This document shows positions 19,268 through 34,200 of a DNA stretch of 64,000 bases, piece by piece (within the stretch, counting starts at the first letter, position 1; every line of letters begins with the position of its first letter). Origin of the DNA: Thermocrinis jamiesonii (GTDB lineage: Bacteria; Aquificota; Aquificia; Aquificales; Aquificaceae). The notes beneath the pieces are model-generated. The model did not search any database. It was not told where the DNA came from and saw only the letters and a list, made by a program, of their open reading frames with translations. The position numbers and the translations under genes are program-made. The DNA is taken from NCBI RefSeq assembly GCF_000702425.1, contig NZ_JNIE01000002.1, positions 124,001-188,000 on the forward strand, given 5' to 3'.

Positions 19268-20185
19268 ATGGAGAAAAAGGTAAAAATAAGTTTGATCTTG
19301 GAAAGTTTTCACAATTTAGAAAAGGCTTATGCGGACTTGAAAAAGCTTGTATCGATGGGCAAAGAAGAATTTGTAAAGAACAAGCTTGTTTGGGATAAGG
19401 CAAGGGTGGATTTTAACTTGGCTTTTGAAAGTTCTATGAGACCTTGCAGACACTTATCTGTGGTTTATGGTCTAAGGACTACGTCAAAAGACTGTTTGGT
19501 AAAGTTGGGCGAGCACATAGGTTTTAAAGATTTAAAAAACCTTCAGGATCTTACCAACTTCTACATTGAATACAGAGACCCAAAAAAAACAGTAGATCCA
19601 GAAGAGCTATATCACTTTTTAGAACAAAATATCCATGTATTTAAGGAATATGCAAAGGCGGTGGTGGAACACATAAAAAAAACTACCGGGAATGTTCTTT
19701 TGATAGACTTTGACCTTCTAAGACAAAAAGCAAAACACGTGAAAGATTCCGTAGACAAAATAAACTTCGTTCTTTCGGTAGATTTAGAAGAGTTCAAAAG
19801 CAAGCCTATGTATTACGATAGAGTAAAGTATTTTTATCAAGTAGCTTACGATTCTTTGTTTGACATATGCAAACATTTAGCACCAAAGTTTGGAATAAAA
19901 AAGTTTGGAGACGATTGCCTCTTAAAAATGGTAGAGCACGGAATAGTCTCGGAGGAGCACAAAGATAGAATTATCAAGATGATAAAGCTTAAAAATAAAC
20001 TAATAAGCACGTGGGATATACCACAAGAGGAGCTTTATGAAAATTTAAGAGAAACAAAGGATTGGTTTGAACCGTTGATGAAAGAGATTGCTGTTTCTCT
20101 CAAAAACCTATTAGAAAAAGTTTCTTCAAGTCAAAAATCACCGCTAAGAAACAACCAAGAGAAAGAAAAGGACAAAAAGGAATAG
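19268..20185 (+). CDS. Tandem HepT-like (DUF86-related) protein, degenerate active-site motifs
   Basis: A 305-residue soluble, all-helical protein that looks like two fused copies of a HepT/DUF86-type domain (about 1-135 and 148-280). The copies align visibly: CRHLSVVYGLRTTSKDCLVK (from C60) against CKHLAPKFGIKKFGDDCLLK (from C201), each followed by EH. HepT toxins carry RX4-6HXY near the end of the domain; here the matching places read LTNFYIEYRD and LKNKLISTWD, so Arg and His are lost in both. No MntA-type nucleotidyltransferase partner is adjacent. The C-terminus is a charged tail ([11 protein letters not shown]). The assignment is by pattern and is moderate. The 3' 86 bases overlap pilD. 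Confidence 0.55.
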   Translation: MEKKVKISLILESFHNLEKAYADLKKLVSMGKEEFVKNKLVWDKARVDFNLAFESSMRPCRHLSVVYGLRTTSKDCLVKLGEHIGFKDLKNLQDLTNFYIEYRDPKKTVDPEELYHFLEQNIHVFKEYAKAVVEHIKKTTGNVLLIDFDLLRQKAKHVKDSVDKINFVLSVDLEEFKSKPMYYDRVKYFYQVAYDSLFDICKHLAPKFGIKKFGDDCLLKMVEHGIVSEEHKDRIIKMIKLKNKLISTWDIPQEELYENLRETKDWFEPLMKEIAVSLKNLLEKVSSSQKSPLRNNQEKEKDKKE

Positions 20186-20849
20186 CAAAGTTTATGTTTT
20201 TGTTTTTTAATATCGTAGGAATGGCATAGGTTAGCCCAATAATACTGCCAAGAAAAACCGCCCCTATCACTCCCCAAATGCCTGCTACAGAACCTATAAA
20301 AGCCATAAGCTCCACATCTCCAAAACCCAAACCTTCCATCTTTCTTATCTTAGTGTAGTATAGGTAAATAAGTAAAAAAGGTAAAGCGCCAGACATTGCT
20401 CCCACAAAACTTTCAAATAGACTAAAGTCCGACCTAAAAACGGAAGTTGTAAAACCAAAGAGAATACCGCCAAGTATGATTGGCTCAGGCAAGCTAAAAG
20501 TATCCCAGTCTATCATGCTAAGGACCAAGAGGGTGGAGAAAAAGATGTAAAAAACCAAGGCAGACAAGCTAAAGCCCCACTTGTAGAAGCATATCACTGC
20601 CAAAAGCCCACTTGCCATCTCAACAAGCGGATATCTCAGAGGTATTTTACTTTTACAGTTTCTACATCTGCCTTTCAGCATAAGGTAGGAAACTATTGGA
20701 ATGTTGTCATACCACTTTATGGGAACTTTGCAGTTTGGACAGTGGGAAGGCGGATAGGCTATGGACATACCCTTTGGGATTCGGTATATCAAAACGTTGT
20801 AAAAACTTCCAAACACCGCACCAAGCACAAAAAGAAGAAGATAAACCAC
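20100..20849 (-). CDS. pilD: Type IV prepilin leader peptidase / N-methyltransferase
   Basis: A 249-residue polytopic inner-membrane aspartyl protease that trims and N-methylates type IV pilins and type II pseudopilins. The N-terminal [18 protein letters not shown], the two CxxC pairs of the cytoplasmic loop (CPNC and CRNC), and the catalytic Asp residues in [13 protein letters not shown] and [12 protein letters not shown] are all present. The start is GTG at 20849. Its last 28 codons overlap the HepT-like gene on the other strand. Its promoter region is shared with gyrA. Confidence 0.93.
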   Translation of the reverse strand: MVYLLLFVLGAVFGSFYNVLIYRIPKGMSIAYPPSHCPNCKVPIKWYDNIPIVSYLMLKGRCRNCKSKIPLRYPLVEMASGLLAVICFYKWGFSLSALVFYIFFSTLLVLSMIDWDTFSLPEPIILGGILFGFTTSVFRSDFSLFESFVGAMSGALPFLLIYLYYTKIRKMEGLGFGDVELMAFIGSVAGIWGVIGAVFLGSIIGLTYAIPTILKNKNINFAIPFCPFLSLGCFLAVIFDLKKLFLIGF

Positions 20850-20855
20850 AACTTT

Positions 20856-20865
20856 ATTTTAAAAT
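20856..20865. promoter_or_regulatory. Palindromic divergent -10 element between pilD and gyrA
   Basis: ATTTTAAAAT is a perfect palindrome in a 27-base gap. It supplies TAAAAT in both directions (20860-20865 rightward, 20861-20856 leftward). The leftward element would start pilD RNA at its GTG codon (leaderless); the rightward one leaves gyrA about 5 bases of leader. Neither gene has a Shine-Dalgarno. Confidence 0.45.
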
Positions 20866-20876
20866 TATTACAAGAC

Positions 20877-23171
20877 ATGGAGATCGTAGAGGTCCCAATA
20901 GAAGAAGAGGTAAAACAGTCTTACATAGACTACGCAATGTCTGTTATTGTGGGGAGGGCAATACCGGACGTTAGGGATGGGCTAAAGCCCGTTCAAAGGC
21001 GCATACTGTATGCTATGTACGAAATGGGGCTTTTGCCTGATAAAGGCTTTGTAAAAAGTGCAAGAATAGTTGGCACAGTCTTAGGATACTTTCATCCTCA
21101 TGGTGATCAGGCAGTTTACGAAGCTCTTGTGAGAATGGCTCAGGACTTTGTTATGAACTATCCACTTGTAATAGGACAGGGAAACTTTGGTTCCATTGAC
21201 GGTGATCCGCCCGCCGCAATGAGATACACGGAAGCCAAACTATCCAAGTATGCCCTTTTGATGCTTGAGGACATAGACAAGGATACGGTGGATTTTGTGC
21301 CAAACTTTGACGGCTCTACATCAGAACCTCAGGTCTTACCTTCTAAGTTTCCGAACCTTCTTTGCAACGGAACCTCAGGTATAGCAGTAGGTCTTGCAAC
21401 ATCCATACCACCCCATAACCTAAGGGAAGTAGCCAAAGCCCTTATCCTTTTAGCCCAAAATCCAGACGTAGAAACAGAGGAAATAATGAAACATCTCAAA
21501 GGTCCAGATTTTCCTACGGGAGGAGTAATTGAAAACTACAAAGAGCTTGTAGAGTTTTACAAAAAGGGAAGGGGGCAGGTCAGAATAAGGGCAAAGGCGC
21601 ACGTGGAAAAGGTCTCCGGCGGAAGGGAACAGATAGTCATAACAGAAATACCCTATCAGGTAAATAAATCGGAGTTAATAAAGAGAATGGCGGAACTAGT
21701 AAAGGAAGGAAAGCTAAAGGAAATATCGGACATAAGGGACGAGTCGGACAAGGAAGGGTTAAGGATTGTGGTTGAGCTCAAAAGAGAAGCAAAAGGTTCT
21801 GATGTTTTAGAAAAGCTTTACAAATACACCCAGCTTAGAAGAAACTTTCCTATAAACTTTGTGGTGCTGATAGATGGAGAACCAAAGCAGGTAGGTATAA
21901 AGGTCCTACTTCAGGAATTTATACGCCACAGGTTAGAAGTAATATACAGAAGGTCTAAGTACTACCTAAAAAAGGCTGAGGAGAGACTTCACGTAGTTAA
22001 TGGTTTGATAATTGCTCTTTCTAATTTGGACGAAATCATTCAGGATATAAAGACTTCTAAGGACATTGCGGAAGCTAAGGAAAGGCTTATGAGAAAATAT
22101 TCGCTAACTGAGACGCAGGCTAACGCAGTGCTGGACTTGAAGCTTCAAAGGCTCACCTCCTTGGAAAGAAGTAAATTGGAAGAAGAAGAAAAAGAACTCA
22201 AAGAAAAGATAGCCTATTACAGAAGGCTTGTGGAAGACGAAGGGGAACGGTTAAAACTTTTCATTGAAGAAACTTCCAAATTGGCCGAATCTTTTCCATC
22301 GGTCAGAAAGACCTTTGTTGAGGGTTTAGATCAGGACTCTAAGACGGGTAGTATAACGGTAGTAATATTCTCAGATGGAAGGGTTATGCCTTTGGAAAAC
22401 ATAGAGAGTGGGGAAGTGGTAAATGTGTTGGAAGTGCCCTTTGACGATGGACTATTTATGGTGTCTAACCGGGGTAGAGTCTACTGGATAGCAGGGGTTC
22501 AGGCTTTACAGGGCAGCAGGGTATCTTTCAAAGAGCCAGAAGAAAAAATAGTGGGTGCCTTTGTAAGATCCCAGGCTATGGACAGGCTCCTTCTTGCTAC
22601 CAATAAAGGATACATAAAGAAAATACCTTTGGTAGATTTTGAATATAAAGCTCAGGGAATAAGCATCATAAAGCTAACCGAAGATCAAGGGCAAATCATA
22701 AGACTTATCCAATCTCCAGAAGAGGGGCATATTATTCTTTTCACCAAGGAAGGAAGGGTGTTGAGGTTTCCAATCTCGGAAGTATCACCCGCCACTGTGG
22801 GCTCTAAAGGGATGGTTGGCATAAAGCTTGAAAAGGGTGATGAAGTGGTGGGCTTGAGGGTTGCAAAGGACGAGGAGTTTTTGCTTTTAATCACAGACAA
22901 AGGTAAAATAGAAAAGATTGATGCAAACAGTGTGCCCATCAGAAGTAGAGCTGGAAAAGGTGTGGAGGTTTTAGCTTTAAGGAGGGAAAAACTTGTGGAT
23001 GTTATACCCATTAGGAAAGATGAAGAGCTTGAGCTGATGTTGGCTACAGCTGAAGGTTCTGTGTTTTACGACAGGATAAAGGCTGAGGAAATTCCAAAGG
23101 GTGTGGTTAGGGAAAGGTGGAGTATGAAAGGGGACCGCTTAGTTAAAATCGTTATAAAGAAGCGTTTATAA
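20877..23171 (+). CDS. gyrA: Type IIA topoisomerase subunit A (GyrA/ParC)
   Basis: A 764-residue DNA-cleaving subunit. The ATG at 20877 gives the expected start [20 protein letters not shown]; the open frame continues upstream into pilD but that part is unlike the family. The catalytic Tyr is Y117 in [11 protein letters not shown]. The winged-helix, tower and coiled-coil regions follow, then a six-blade-like C-terminal domain from about residue 490. The GyrA box (QRRGGKG) needed for DNA wrapping is not recognisable in that domain. Aquifex aeolicus GyrA is known to support topoisomerase IV-type rather than supercoiling activity, and this protein may behave likewise. gyrB is 34 kb away at 57643. 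Confidence 0.93.
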   Translation: MEIVEVPIEEEVKQSYIDYAMSVIVGRAIPDVRDGLKPVQRRILYAMYEMGLLPDKGFVKSARIVGTVLGYFHPHGDQAVYEALVRMAQDFVMNYPLVIGQGNFGSIDGDPPAAMRYTEAKLSKYALLMLEDIDKDTVDFVPNFDGSTSEPQVLPSKFPNLLCNGTSGIAVGLATSIPPHNLREVAKALILLAQNPDVETEEIMKHLKGPDFPTGGVIENYKELVEFYKKGRGQVRIRAKAHVEKVSGGREQIVITEIPYQVNKSELIKRMAELVKEGKLKEISDIRDESDKEGLRIVVELKREAKGSDVLEKLYKYTQLRRNFPINFVVLIDGEPKQVGIKVLLQEFIRHRLEVIYRRSKYYLKKAEERLHVVNGLIIALSNLDEIIQDIKTSKDIAEAKERLMRKYSLTETQANAVLDLKLQRLTSLERSKLEEEEKELKEKIAYYRRLVEDEGERLKLFIEETSKLAESFPSVRKTFVEGLDQDSKTGSITVVIFSDGRVMPLENIESGEVVNVLEVPFDDGLFMVSNRGRVYWIAGVQALQGSRVSFKEPEEKIVGAFVRSQAMDRLLLATNKGYIKKIPLVDFEYKAQGISIIKLTEDQGQIIRLIQSPEEGHIILFTKEGRVLRFPISEVSPATVGSKGMVGIKLEKGDEVVGLRVAKDEEFLLLITDKGKIEKIDANSVPIRSRAGKGVEVLALRREKLVDVIPIRKDEELELMLATAEGSVFYDRIKAEEIPKGVVRERWSMKGDRLVKIVIKKRL

Positions 23172-23193
23172 TAAATCTTTTGAGGAGGAAAGG

Positions 23194-27241
<4,048 letters not shown>

Positions 27242-27242
<1 letters not shown>

Positions 27243-27574
27243 TAAGATTTTTCTTCTTCTTTTTCTTTGTGATACCCGCTTATGTATTCTTTCAGAAACG
27301 TAATTCGTGTGTTTGCATCAACCTTTAAAGAAACTGTGTTATCCCCAATTTCCACCACCGTTCCTATTATTCCCGAAGAGGTTACTACCCTATCCCCTTT
27401 CTTTAGCTTAGAGAGAAACTCCTGATGTTTTTTTCTTGCTTTTTGCTGTGGTCTTATCAAAAGAAAGTAAAACAAGGCAAACAGGAAGAGAAAGAAAAAT
27501 AGCTGAAAAAGTAGTGCAGACCAAGGGCTTGAACCATGGGGAGACCCATTCTGAGCAAAGGCAAACTCTATCAT
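27242..27574 (-). CDS. yajC: Preprotein translocase accessory subunit YajC
   Basis: A 110-residue bitopic inner-membrane protein of the SecDF-YajC complex. One hydrophobic helix (about residues 20-42), then the signature LLIRPQQKARKKHQEFLSKL and the beta-rich KKGDRVVTSSGIIGTVVEI. It is slightly acidic and Lys-rich at the end. It lies between a hypothetical gene (1-base gap) and the acyl-activating gene (1-base overlap), with no secD/secF next to it. Confidence 0.92.
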
Positions 27575-27575
27575 A

Positions 27576-27923
27576 CTACTCCTCCTTTATGCTTTCTATT
27601 TTTTCTATAACACTTTTTTTAAAACTGTCGCTTAGGTCTTCTTTTGAGGAGAAAATATAACTTCCTTCCTTTTCCAGAACTATCCCCACAAGCTTTAGAC
27701 CCTTCACTTCAGCCTCAAGGGTTTCCCTTGTGGTGCGGTCTAAGTATTTTTTTATACTTTCTTCGTCTGAAAAATTTACCTGCATATCTACGATGTTTAT
27801 TTCTTCAGGATCTTCACAATCTTTTGGAAGGTAGAGATTATATACAGGATATTTTCCCGACTCCTGCCTTATCTTGCTAAAAAGCTCCTCTATGTAAAGT
27901 CTTGTTTGATGTCTTATGCTCAT
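27576..27923 (-). CDS. Conserved-looking hypothetical protein, 115 residues
   Basis: I do not recognise this family. The ATG at 27923 (MSIRHQTRLYIEELF) is preferred over the longer frame starting at 27965, because TAAAAT (27936-27931) would place the mRNA start at this codon. The product is soluble and acidic, with a helical N-terminus, a strand-rich centre (VDMQVNFSDEESIKKYL, VKGLKLVGIVLEKEG) and a charged helical tail (VIEKIESIKEE). It is the first gene of the operon with yajC and the acyl-activating enzyme, and divergent from the helicase. Confidence 0.6.
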   Translation of the reverse strand: MSIRHQTRLYIEELFSKIRQESGKYPVYNLYLPKDCEDPEEINIVDMQVNFSDEESIKKYLDRTTRETLEAEVKGLKLVGIVLEKEGSYIFSSKEDLSDSFKKSVIEKIESIKEE

Positions 27924-27930
27924 GGTTTTT

Positions 27931-27936
27931 ATTTTA
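27931..27936 (-). promoter_or_regulatory. Leftward -10 element predicting a leaderless mRNA
   Basis: ATTTTA on the plus strand reads TAAAAT leftward and ends seven bases before the A of ATG 27923. In the same 33-base gap the divergent helicase gene has GGAGG (27947-27951), five bases before its ATG, so the two directions use different translation-start styles. Confidence 0.4.
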
Positions 27937-27956
27937 TCATATTGTTGGAGGCTGTT

Positions 27957-30900
27957 ATGGGCCAAAACTTTATTACCAATGCAGAAGAGAAAACCTTAGA
28001 AGACAGGTTAAAAACTCTTATAAAACACAGCAAAGAATTGAAGTTTCTTGTGGGCTTTTTTTACTTTTCGGGTATTAATGTCCTTTACGAAGCACTAAAG
28101 GAAAAAGAGGAAGAAATAAAAGAAGATTTTATTAAGGTCCTTGTAGGTTTGGGCGTGGATAAGACTGTTTATGGACTTTATGAAGTGGAAAAAGAACAAA
28201 GAAACGTGGAAGAGATAAAGGAAAGCTTTTTAAAGTCCATAGAAAGGGCTTTCACTTCGGAGGAATTGGATAAAAAAGAGATCTACGAGCAGGTAAAGTT
28301 TTTCTTGAAGCTTTTAAAGGATAGAAAGTTGGTCATAAGAAAAACCATAAAACCAAATCATGCAAAGTTGTATCTTTTCAAATTGGATCATGAGCTTTTG
28401 CGTAATGCCTTTATCACCGGCAGTTCTAATCTAACCAAAGCTGGACTAAAAAGCCAAGAAGAGTTTAACGTAGAAATAAAGGATTATGGTTTTGAAGATG
28501 CGGAAAAATACTTTGACGAAAGGTGGAATACGGCGGTAGAAATTTCTAAAGACGACATAATAAACATTTTCAGAAATAGGACATTTTTCAAAGAGATCAC
28601 ACCCTTTATAGCCTACGCATATCTTTTGAAGAATTACTTAGAACTGCACCAAGAAAAACTTCCTTTGGTTGAGTTAGAGGAGTTAATGAAAAGAAGGGGA
28701 TATAAACCTTACGATTATCAGCTTTCTGCGGTTGCACAAGCGGTTGCCTGTTGTGAAGATCACGGAGGAGTAATACTGGCGGATGTGGTTGGACTTGGGA
28801 AAACCGTCATTGCATGCCTCACTGCTAAAGCCTTGGGCAAGAGAGGAATTGTTGTGTGTCCTCCCCATTTGGTGGGGGATGATGCAAAAACTTCTGGATG
28901 GAAAAAATATTTGGAGGACTTTGAACTTTACGGTTGGGAAGTTTTTTCTTTGGGAAAGCTTGAAGAGGCTAAAAAGTTTTCTGACACTCACAGAATAGAA
29001 GTGGTAATCGTAGACGAAGCACACCGCTTTAGAAACCAAAAAACAGAGAGCTATTACCATCTTAGCGAAATCTGTAGAGGGAAAACAGTTATACTCCTTA
29101 CCGCTACACCTTTTAACAACAAACCAGCAGACATCTTTGCCCTTTTAAAGCTCTTTACCATTCCCAAAAAATCAACGCTTACCTTAGATGGAGACCTCGT
29201 AAGCAAGTTTAACAAATACGACAACGAATTCAGAAAACTTGCTTACATCAGAAACTACTACAACTCTGCTGACCAAGACAAAAGAGATAGGGCGAAAAGG
29301 TATTACAAAGAGCTTTTTGGGGGAAAAGAAATAGACCTCTCGGAGGTGGAAAGGCGTGCAAAGGAGCTTTCACAAAAAATAAAGGCAGTCATTGAAAAGG
29401 TAACCATCAGAAGAAACCGCTTGGACCTAAAGTATTACAAAGATAAGGTGGAAATACCAGAAGTAAAGAATCCTGAGGAGTGGTTTTTTGAACTAAGCAA
29501 AGAACAGCTTGAATTTTACGATGAAGTAATACAAGCCTTTTATGAACCAGAAGAAGGTGGAAGGTTCCACGGAGCCATATACATTCCCATAAAGTATGAA
29601 AAAGAAAAAGGTTATATACCAGAAGAAGAAGCTTTGGGAAACGAGGAAGAGAACTTCTTATATGTTTATCAAAGGAACCTGTATGACTTTATGAGAAGGC
29701 TTTTGGTAAAGCGTTTTGAGAGCAGTTTCAAAGCCTTTTATCAAAGTTTGGATAACTTTATAGAAATCCATCAAAAAGCCCTGCAGTTTGCCAAAAAAAC
29801 AGGAATGTTTATCTTAGACAGAAAGCTAATGGAAGGATTAGTAGAAGAAGACGATAAGGAGATAGAAAAAAAATTGGAAGAATACAAAAAAAGGCTTGAA
29901 AGCGGTGAAATCAACAAAAAGTATCACAAGATATACAATGTTAACAAATTGAAAAAAGAGTTTTTGGAACACATAGAGGAGGATATAAAGCTTTTTGAAG
30001 ACCTAAAGCAGAAAATGGAAAAACTAAATCTTTTAAAAGAAGACCCGAAGGTAAATAGACTTGTGGTAGGCATAAAAGAACTTTTGAAAGAAAACATGAA
30101 AGTGGTAATCTTTACTGAATACATAGATACTGCCAAATATTTAAAAGAAGTCCTTGAAAGGGAATTTCAAGGCAAGGTCCTTTCTGCAATAGGAAACATA
30201 GGAAAGGAAACTTACGAGAAAATTCTTAAAAATTTTGATGCCCAATACAAAGAGCAGGAAGACCAATACTGTATTCTCGTAACAACTGACAAGCTTTCGG
30301 AAGGTATAAACCTAAACAGGGCAGGTGTAGTAATAAACTACGACATTCCTTGGAACCCTGTTAGAGTAATCCAAAGGGTTGGAAGGATCAACCGCATAGG
30401 CAAAAAGCTCTACGACGAAATAAGAATTATCAACTTCTTTCCTACTGAAAGGGGGGCAGACATAGTCAAATCAAGAGAAATTGCAGAGACTAAGATGTTT
30501 ATGATTCACCATGTTTTGGGGGAAGATGCCAAAATATTTTCTCCTGATGAAGAACCAAAGCCATCCGAACTCTACCGAAGACTGAACACATATCAAGAGG
30601 AAGAGGAAAGCTTTTTCTCAAAGGTAAAAAAGGAATACGAGGATTTACTTGAAAAACATCCTTGGATAAAGAATGAGCTTGAAAATGTGCCAAATAGGGT
30701 AAAGGTTGCAAAAAAGGGAGATAAGAATGAGTTGATGGTTTTCATAAGGAAGGGTAAAAATCTGTTTGTTGGATACAAGGACTATAGTGAAAAGAAACCT
30801 GTAGAAGTTAGCTTTGAAGAGATCTACGAAAAAATAAAAGCAAACCCAAAAGATAAAAGAGAAGAACTATCGGAAGAGTTTTGGGAGCATTACCAACAGA

Positions 30901-31250
30901 TCATTGAAAGCTCAAATTTTGGTCCTGCTAAAAAACCAAAGAACGAAAACAGCTTGGAAGTAAAGGCACAAAACATGATATCCACTCTCTTAAAAAGGGA
31001 AGAGCTAAAAGAGGATGCAAAGTTTTTGAACGCACTTATGGAAGACTTAGTAGAGTATCAGACTCTTTCTGAGTATGTGCTTCAGGAAATAGTTAGTTGG
31101 GAAAGACTTTTAAAAAAGCCAGAGGAACTCAAGAAAAGAATAAAGGAATTAAAAGAAGAGCTTGGAGAAAACTTTTTGGAAAAGGTTAAAGCCCGTCTAA
31201 AGGAAGAAGAAAGGGATGTTATAATAGCTATTGAAAACATAGGTTTATGA
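27957..31250 (+). CDS. PLD-family nuclease fused to SNF2-type helicase (restriction-like)
   Basis: A 1097-residue cytoplasmic protein. Residues 1-170 are a phospholipase-D-type nuclease half with HAK (H135, K137) and GSSN (155-158). Residues 255-560 and 700-830 are the two RecA-like lobes of an SF2/SNF2 ATPase: DVVGLGKT (276-283), DEAH (353-356), TAT (382-384) and QRVGRINRIG (from Q806). A long charged insert and a helical C-terminus surround lobe 2. The start is set by GGAGG five bases before ATG 27957. It overlaps the methylase gene by four bases (ATGA), so the two are likely made together as an ATP-driven, PLD-cleaving modification-restriction system. No third gene of DISARM or BREX is present. 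Confidence 0.88.
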   Translation: MGQNFITNAEEKTLEDRLKTLIKHSKELKFLVGFFYFSGINVLYEALKEKEEEIKEDFIKVLVGLGVDKTVYGLYEVEKEQRNVEEIKESFLKSIERAFTSEELDKKEIYEQVKFFLKLLKDRKLVIRKTIKPNHAKLYLFKLDHELLRNAFITGSSNLTKAGLKSQEEFNVEIKDYGFEDAEKYFDERWNTAVEISKDDIINIFRNRTFFKEITPFIAYAYLLKNYLELHQEKLPLVELEELMKRRGYKPYDYQLSAVAQAVACCEDHGGVILADVVGLGKTVIACLTAKALGKRGIVVCPPHLVGDDAKTSGWKKYLEDFELYGWEVFSLGKLEEAKKFSDTHRIEVVIVDEAHRFRNQKTESYYHLSEICRGKTVILLTATPFNNKPADIFALLKLFTIPKKSTLTLDGDLVSKFNKYDNEFRKLAYIRNYYNSADQDKRDRAKRYYKELFGGKEIDLSEVERRAKELSQKIKAVIEKVTIRRNRLDLKYYKDKVEIPEVKNPEEWFFELSKEQLEFYDEVIQAFYEPEEGGRFHGAIYIPIKYEKEKGYIPEEEALGNEEENFLYVYQRNLYDFMRRLLVKRFESSFKAFYQSLDNFIEIHQKALQFAKKTGMFILDRKLMEGLVEEDDKEIEKKLEEYKKRLESGEINKKYHKIYNVNKLKKEFLEHIEEDIKLFEDLKQKMEKLNLLKEDPKVNRLVVGIKELLKENMKVVIFTEYIDTAKYLKEVLEREFQGKVLSAIGNIGKETYEKILKNFDAQYKEQEDQYCILVTTDKLSEGINLNRAGVVINYDIPWNPVRVIQRVGRINRIGKKLYDEIRIINFFPTERGADIVKSREIAETKMFMIHHVLGEDAKIFSPDEEPKPSELYRRLNTYQEEEESFFSKVKKEYEDLLEKHPWIKNELENVPNRVKVAKKGDKNELMVFIRKGKNLFVGYKDYSEKKPVEVSFEEIYEKIKANPKDKREELSEEFWEHYQQIIESSNFGPAKKPKNENSLEVKAQNMISTLLKREELKEDAKFLNALMEDLVEYQTLSEYVLQEIVSWERLLKKPEELKKRIKELKEELGENFLEKVKARLKEEERDVIIAIENIGL

Positions 31251-34200
31251 GCGGGAAAGAGTTAGCTAAAAATCTTGCCTTTGATTTTTCCCTTGAAAAA
31301 CTTAGAGATTTTTTCTTTCATAAAGGTTTTACTGTAAAAGATAGAGAAACTTTTATTGAGCTAAGCGGTAGTAATGGAGAAATCGTAGAATCTATTAAGC
31401 TTGTTGCTACTAAGGACCTTGAAGATACAAGGAGTTTTAGCATTTATGCCATAAAACTAAATCAAGACATTACAGAACGAAGCAGTAAGAAAAGACAGTT
31501 TCAGATAGCTAAGGACGTGCTTAAAGCAGAGAGCTTGTCCGCAGGGATTTTTGTATTTTATACAGACGAAAAAAAGCCCTTTCGCTTTTCCTTAGTTTTC
31601 AAAGAATCTTACGGCACAAAGGCAGAGTATAGTCCTTACAAAAGATACACTTACTACGTTAGCCCCCATTTAACGAACAAGACCTTTATTGACCAAGTGG
31701 GAAATGCGGACTTTTCGTCCCTTAAAAGTGTAAAATCCGCCTTTTCTGTGTCTCCTGTTACAAAGGAATTCTACAAAGAGATCCAAAACTGGTATTTTTG
31801 GGCTATGGACAAGGTGTGGTTTCCAGAAGATTACAAGCACAGCGAAGACCCACAAAAGGACGAGGAAATAAGGATAGCGACAAACCTAATAAGACTTATA
31901 ACAAGGCTAATGTTCGTGTGGTTTCTCAAAGAGAAAGGACTTGTTCCAGAGGATTTGTTTGATAAAGAAAAATTAAAAAGGATGGTAAAAGACTTTGGCA
32001 AGGGAAACAACTACTACAACGCCATACTTCAAAATCTTTTCTTTGCAGTGCTAAATCAGAAGATAGAAGATCGTAGGTTTGCAAAGGATGACGGATTTTT
32101 TGCAAACAGAAATGAGTATGGAGTAAAAACGCTTTTGAGATACAAGGATAAGTTTTTGATTTCTGAAGAGGAAGTTTTAGAGCTTTTCGGTCAAATACCA
32201 TTTATAAACGGTGGGCTTTTTGACTGTCTTGACAAAGAAGACGAAAATGGAAGGGTAATCTATGTTGATGGCTTTTCAAGAAACCCAGAAAAGCAGGCAA
32301 AGGTGCCAGACTATCTTTTCTTCCAAGAAAAGGAAGAAAGGGTAGATCTTTCTAAATACGGGCTTGGTAAAAGGGAGCCTGTAAGAGGTCTGATTGAAAT
32401 TCTTAAAAGCTATAACTTCACCGTAGATGAAGCAACGCCTATAGACCAAGAAATAGCCCTTGACCCGGAAATGCTCGGTAAGGTTTTTGAAAACTTACTT
32501 GCCGCTTATGTTCCAGAAACTGCAGAAACTGCAAGAAAGGCAACAGGAAGCTATTACACACCAAGGGAAATTGTAGATTATATGGTAGACGAAAGTTTGA
32601 AAGAATACTTCAAAACCCACTCAAAGCTAACGGAAGAACAAATAGAAAAACTCCTTTCTTACACAGAGGATGCGCCAGAGCTAACCGAAGACCAAAGGCA
32701 TGAAATCATAGAGCTAATAGACAGATTGAAGGTATTGGACCCTGCCTGCGGTAGCGGTGCCTTTCCTATGGGAATTCTTCACAAGCTTGTGCATATTCTC
32801 CAAAAGATAGACCCGAACAATGAACTTTGGTATGAAACACAGTATCAAAGGGCAATTAAAGAATCAGAAGAAGCGTTTAAAAAACTGGAACTGGATAAGT
32901 CAGAAAGAGAAGAGATATTGAAAGAGATAAACGAGTCTTTTGATGAAAGCTTAAATTATCCAGATTATGCAAGAAAGCTTTATTTGATAGAAAACTGCAT
33001 TTATGGTGTGGATATTCAACCTATTGCGGTGCAAATAAGCAAGCTAAGGTTTTTTATATCTCTTTTGATTGACCAAAAGGTGGATAAGTCTAAGGAAAAC
33101 TTTGGCATAAGACCACTTCCAAATCTTGAGACAAACTTTGTGGCTGCGAATACGCTTATAGGGCTGGAAAGGAACAATCATATTTGGCGCACTCAAGAAA
33201 TTAAAGATCTTGAAGAACAGATAAAAAGAGTGCGCCACAGGTATTTTAATGCAAAGACAAGAAAGCAAAAGCTTGAGCTTCAAAAAAAGGATAAGGAGCT
33301 AAGGGAAAAACTAAAGGAAAAATTAGAAAAGGCTAAGCTTCCGGCTGAAACCGCTGAGAAGATAGCAAAGTTTGATCCATACGACCAAAATGCATCTTCT
33401 GATTGGTTTGACCCTGAGTGGATGTTTGGGGTAACGGATGGGTTTGATATTGTGATAGGGAATCCGCCTCACGGTGCAAGAATTGAAGATTACAAAATGA
33501 GAATTTTAGGCAAATTTAAATTTTATGAAACGAGAAAAAACTCAGCGTCATTATTTATAGAACAAGGTTTTCATCTATTAAAAGAACTTGGAGTTTTATC
33601 CTTTATAATTCCTAAGTCATTTACTTATGTAAAAAGCTGGGAAAAACCAAGAGTTTTTTCTGTCTTTCACAATAGATTACTTTCAGTAATTGATGTAAGT
33701 AAGGCTTTTGAAAATGTTAAACTCGAACAAGTTATCGTGATATGTAAAAAAGAAAAAATCAATGAAGATTACTTTTTCAAAACTGGAGATTATTGGGGAG
33801 ATAGTGTTAATTACATAACATTATCAAATACGAATTTGATAAAAAAGTTGGGGATAATACCTGTCTATATAGACGAATTAAAATTTGCGATTTACAATAA
33901 AATTATTAAAGATACTGTTTTACTAAACCAAATTTCTTACACGTGTAGAGGTTTACCATTTCAAAAATACATTACGCCTGATGGTGATATAGAAGTTATA
34001 AGAGGTGACAATATTGGAAAATTCACCATATACGGAGATATAAAAAAGATTTCCATACCTAAAATGGACGAACAGAATAAGAAGAAATTAAATCTTCTCA
34101 GAAAGCAAAAGATAATTTCGCAAAATATAGTTGCTCATGCTATGAAACCTTTTGATAGGATAATAATAATAGCTACCTTTGACAATATAGGTTATTTAAC

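Noticed and set aside
19268-20185. Active HepT/MntA toxin-antitoxin pair
   Set aside because: Catalytic Arg and His are missing in both halves and no nucleotidyltransferase gene is adjacent.
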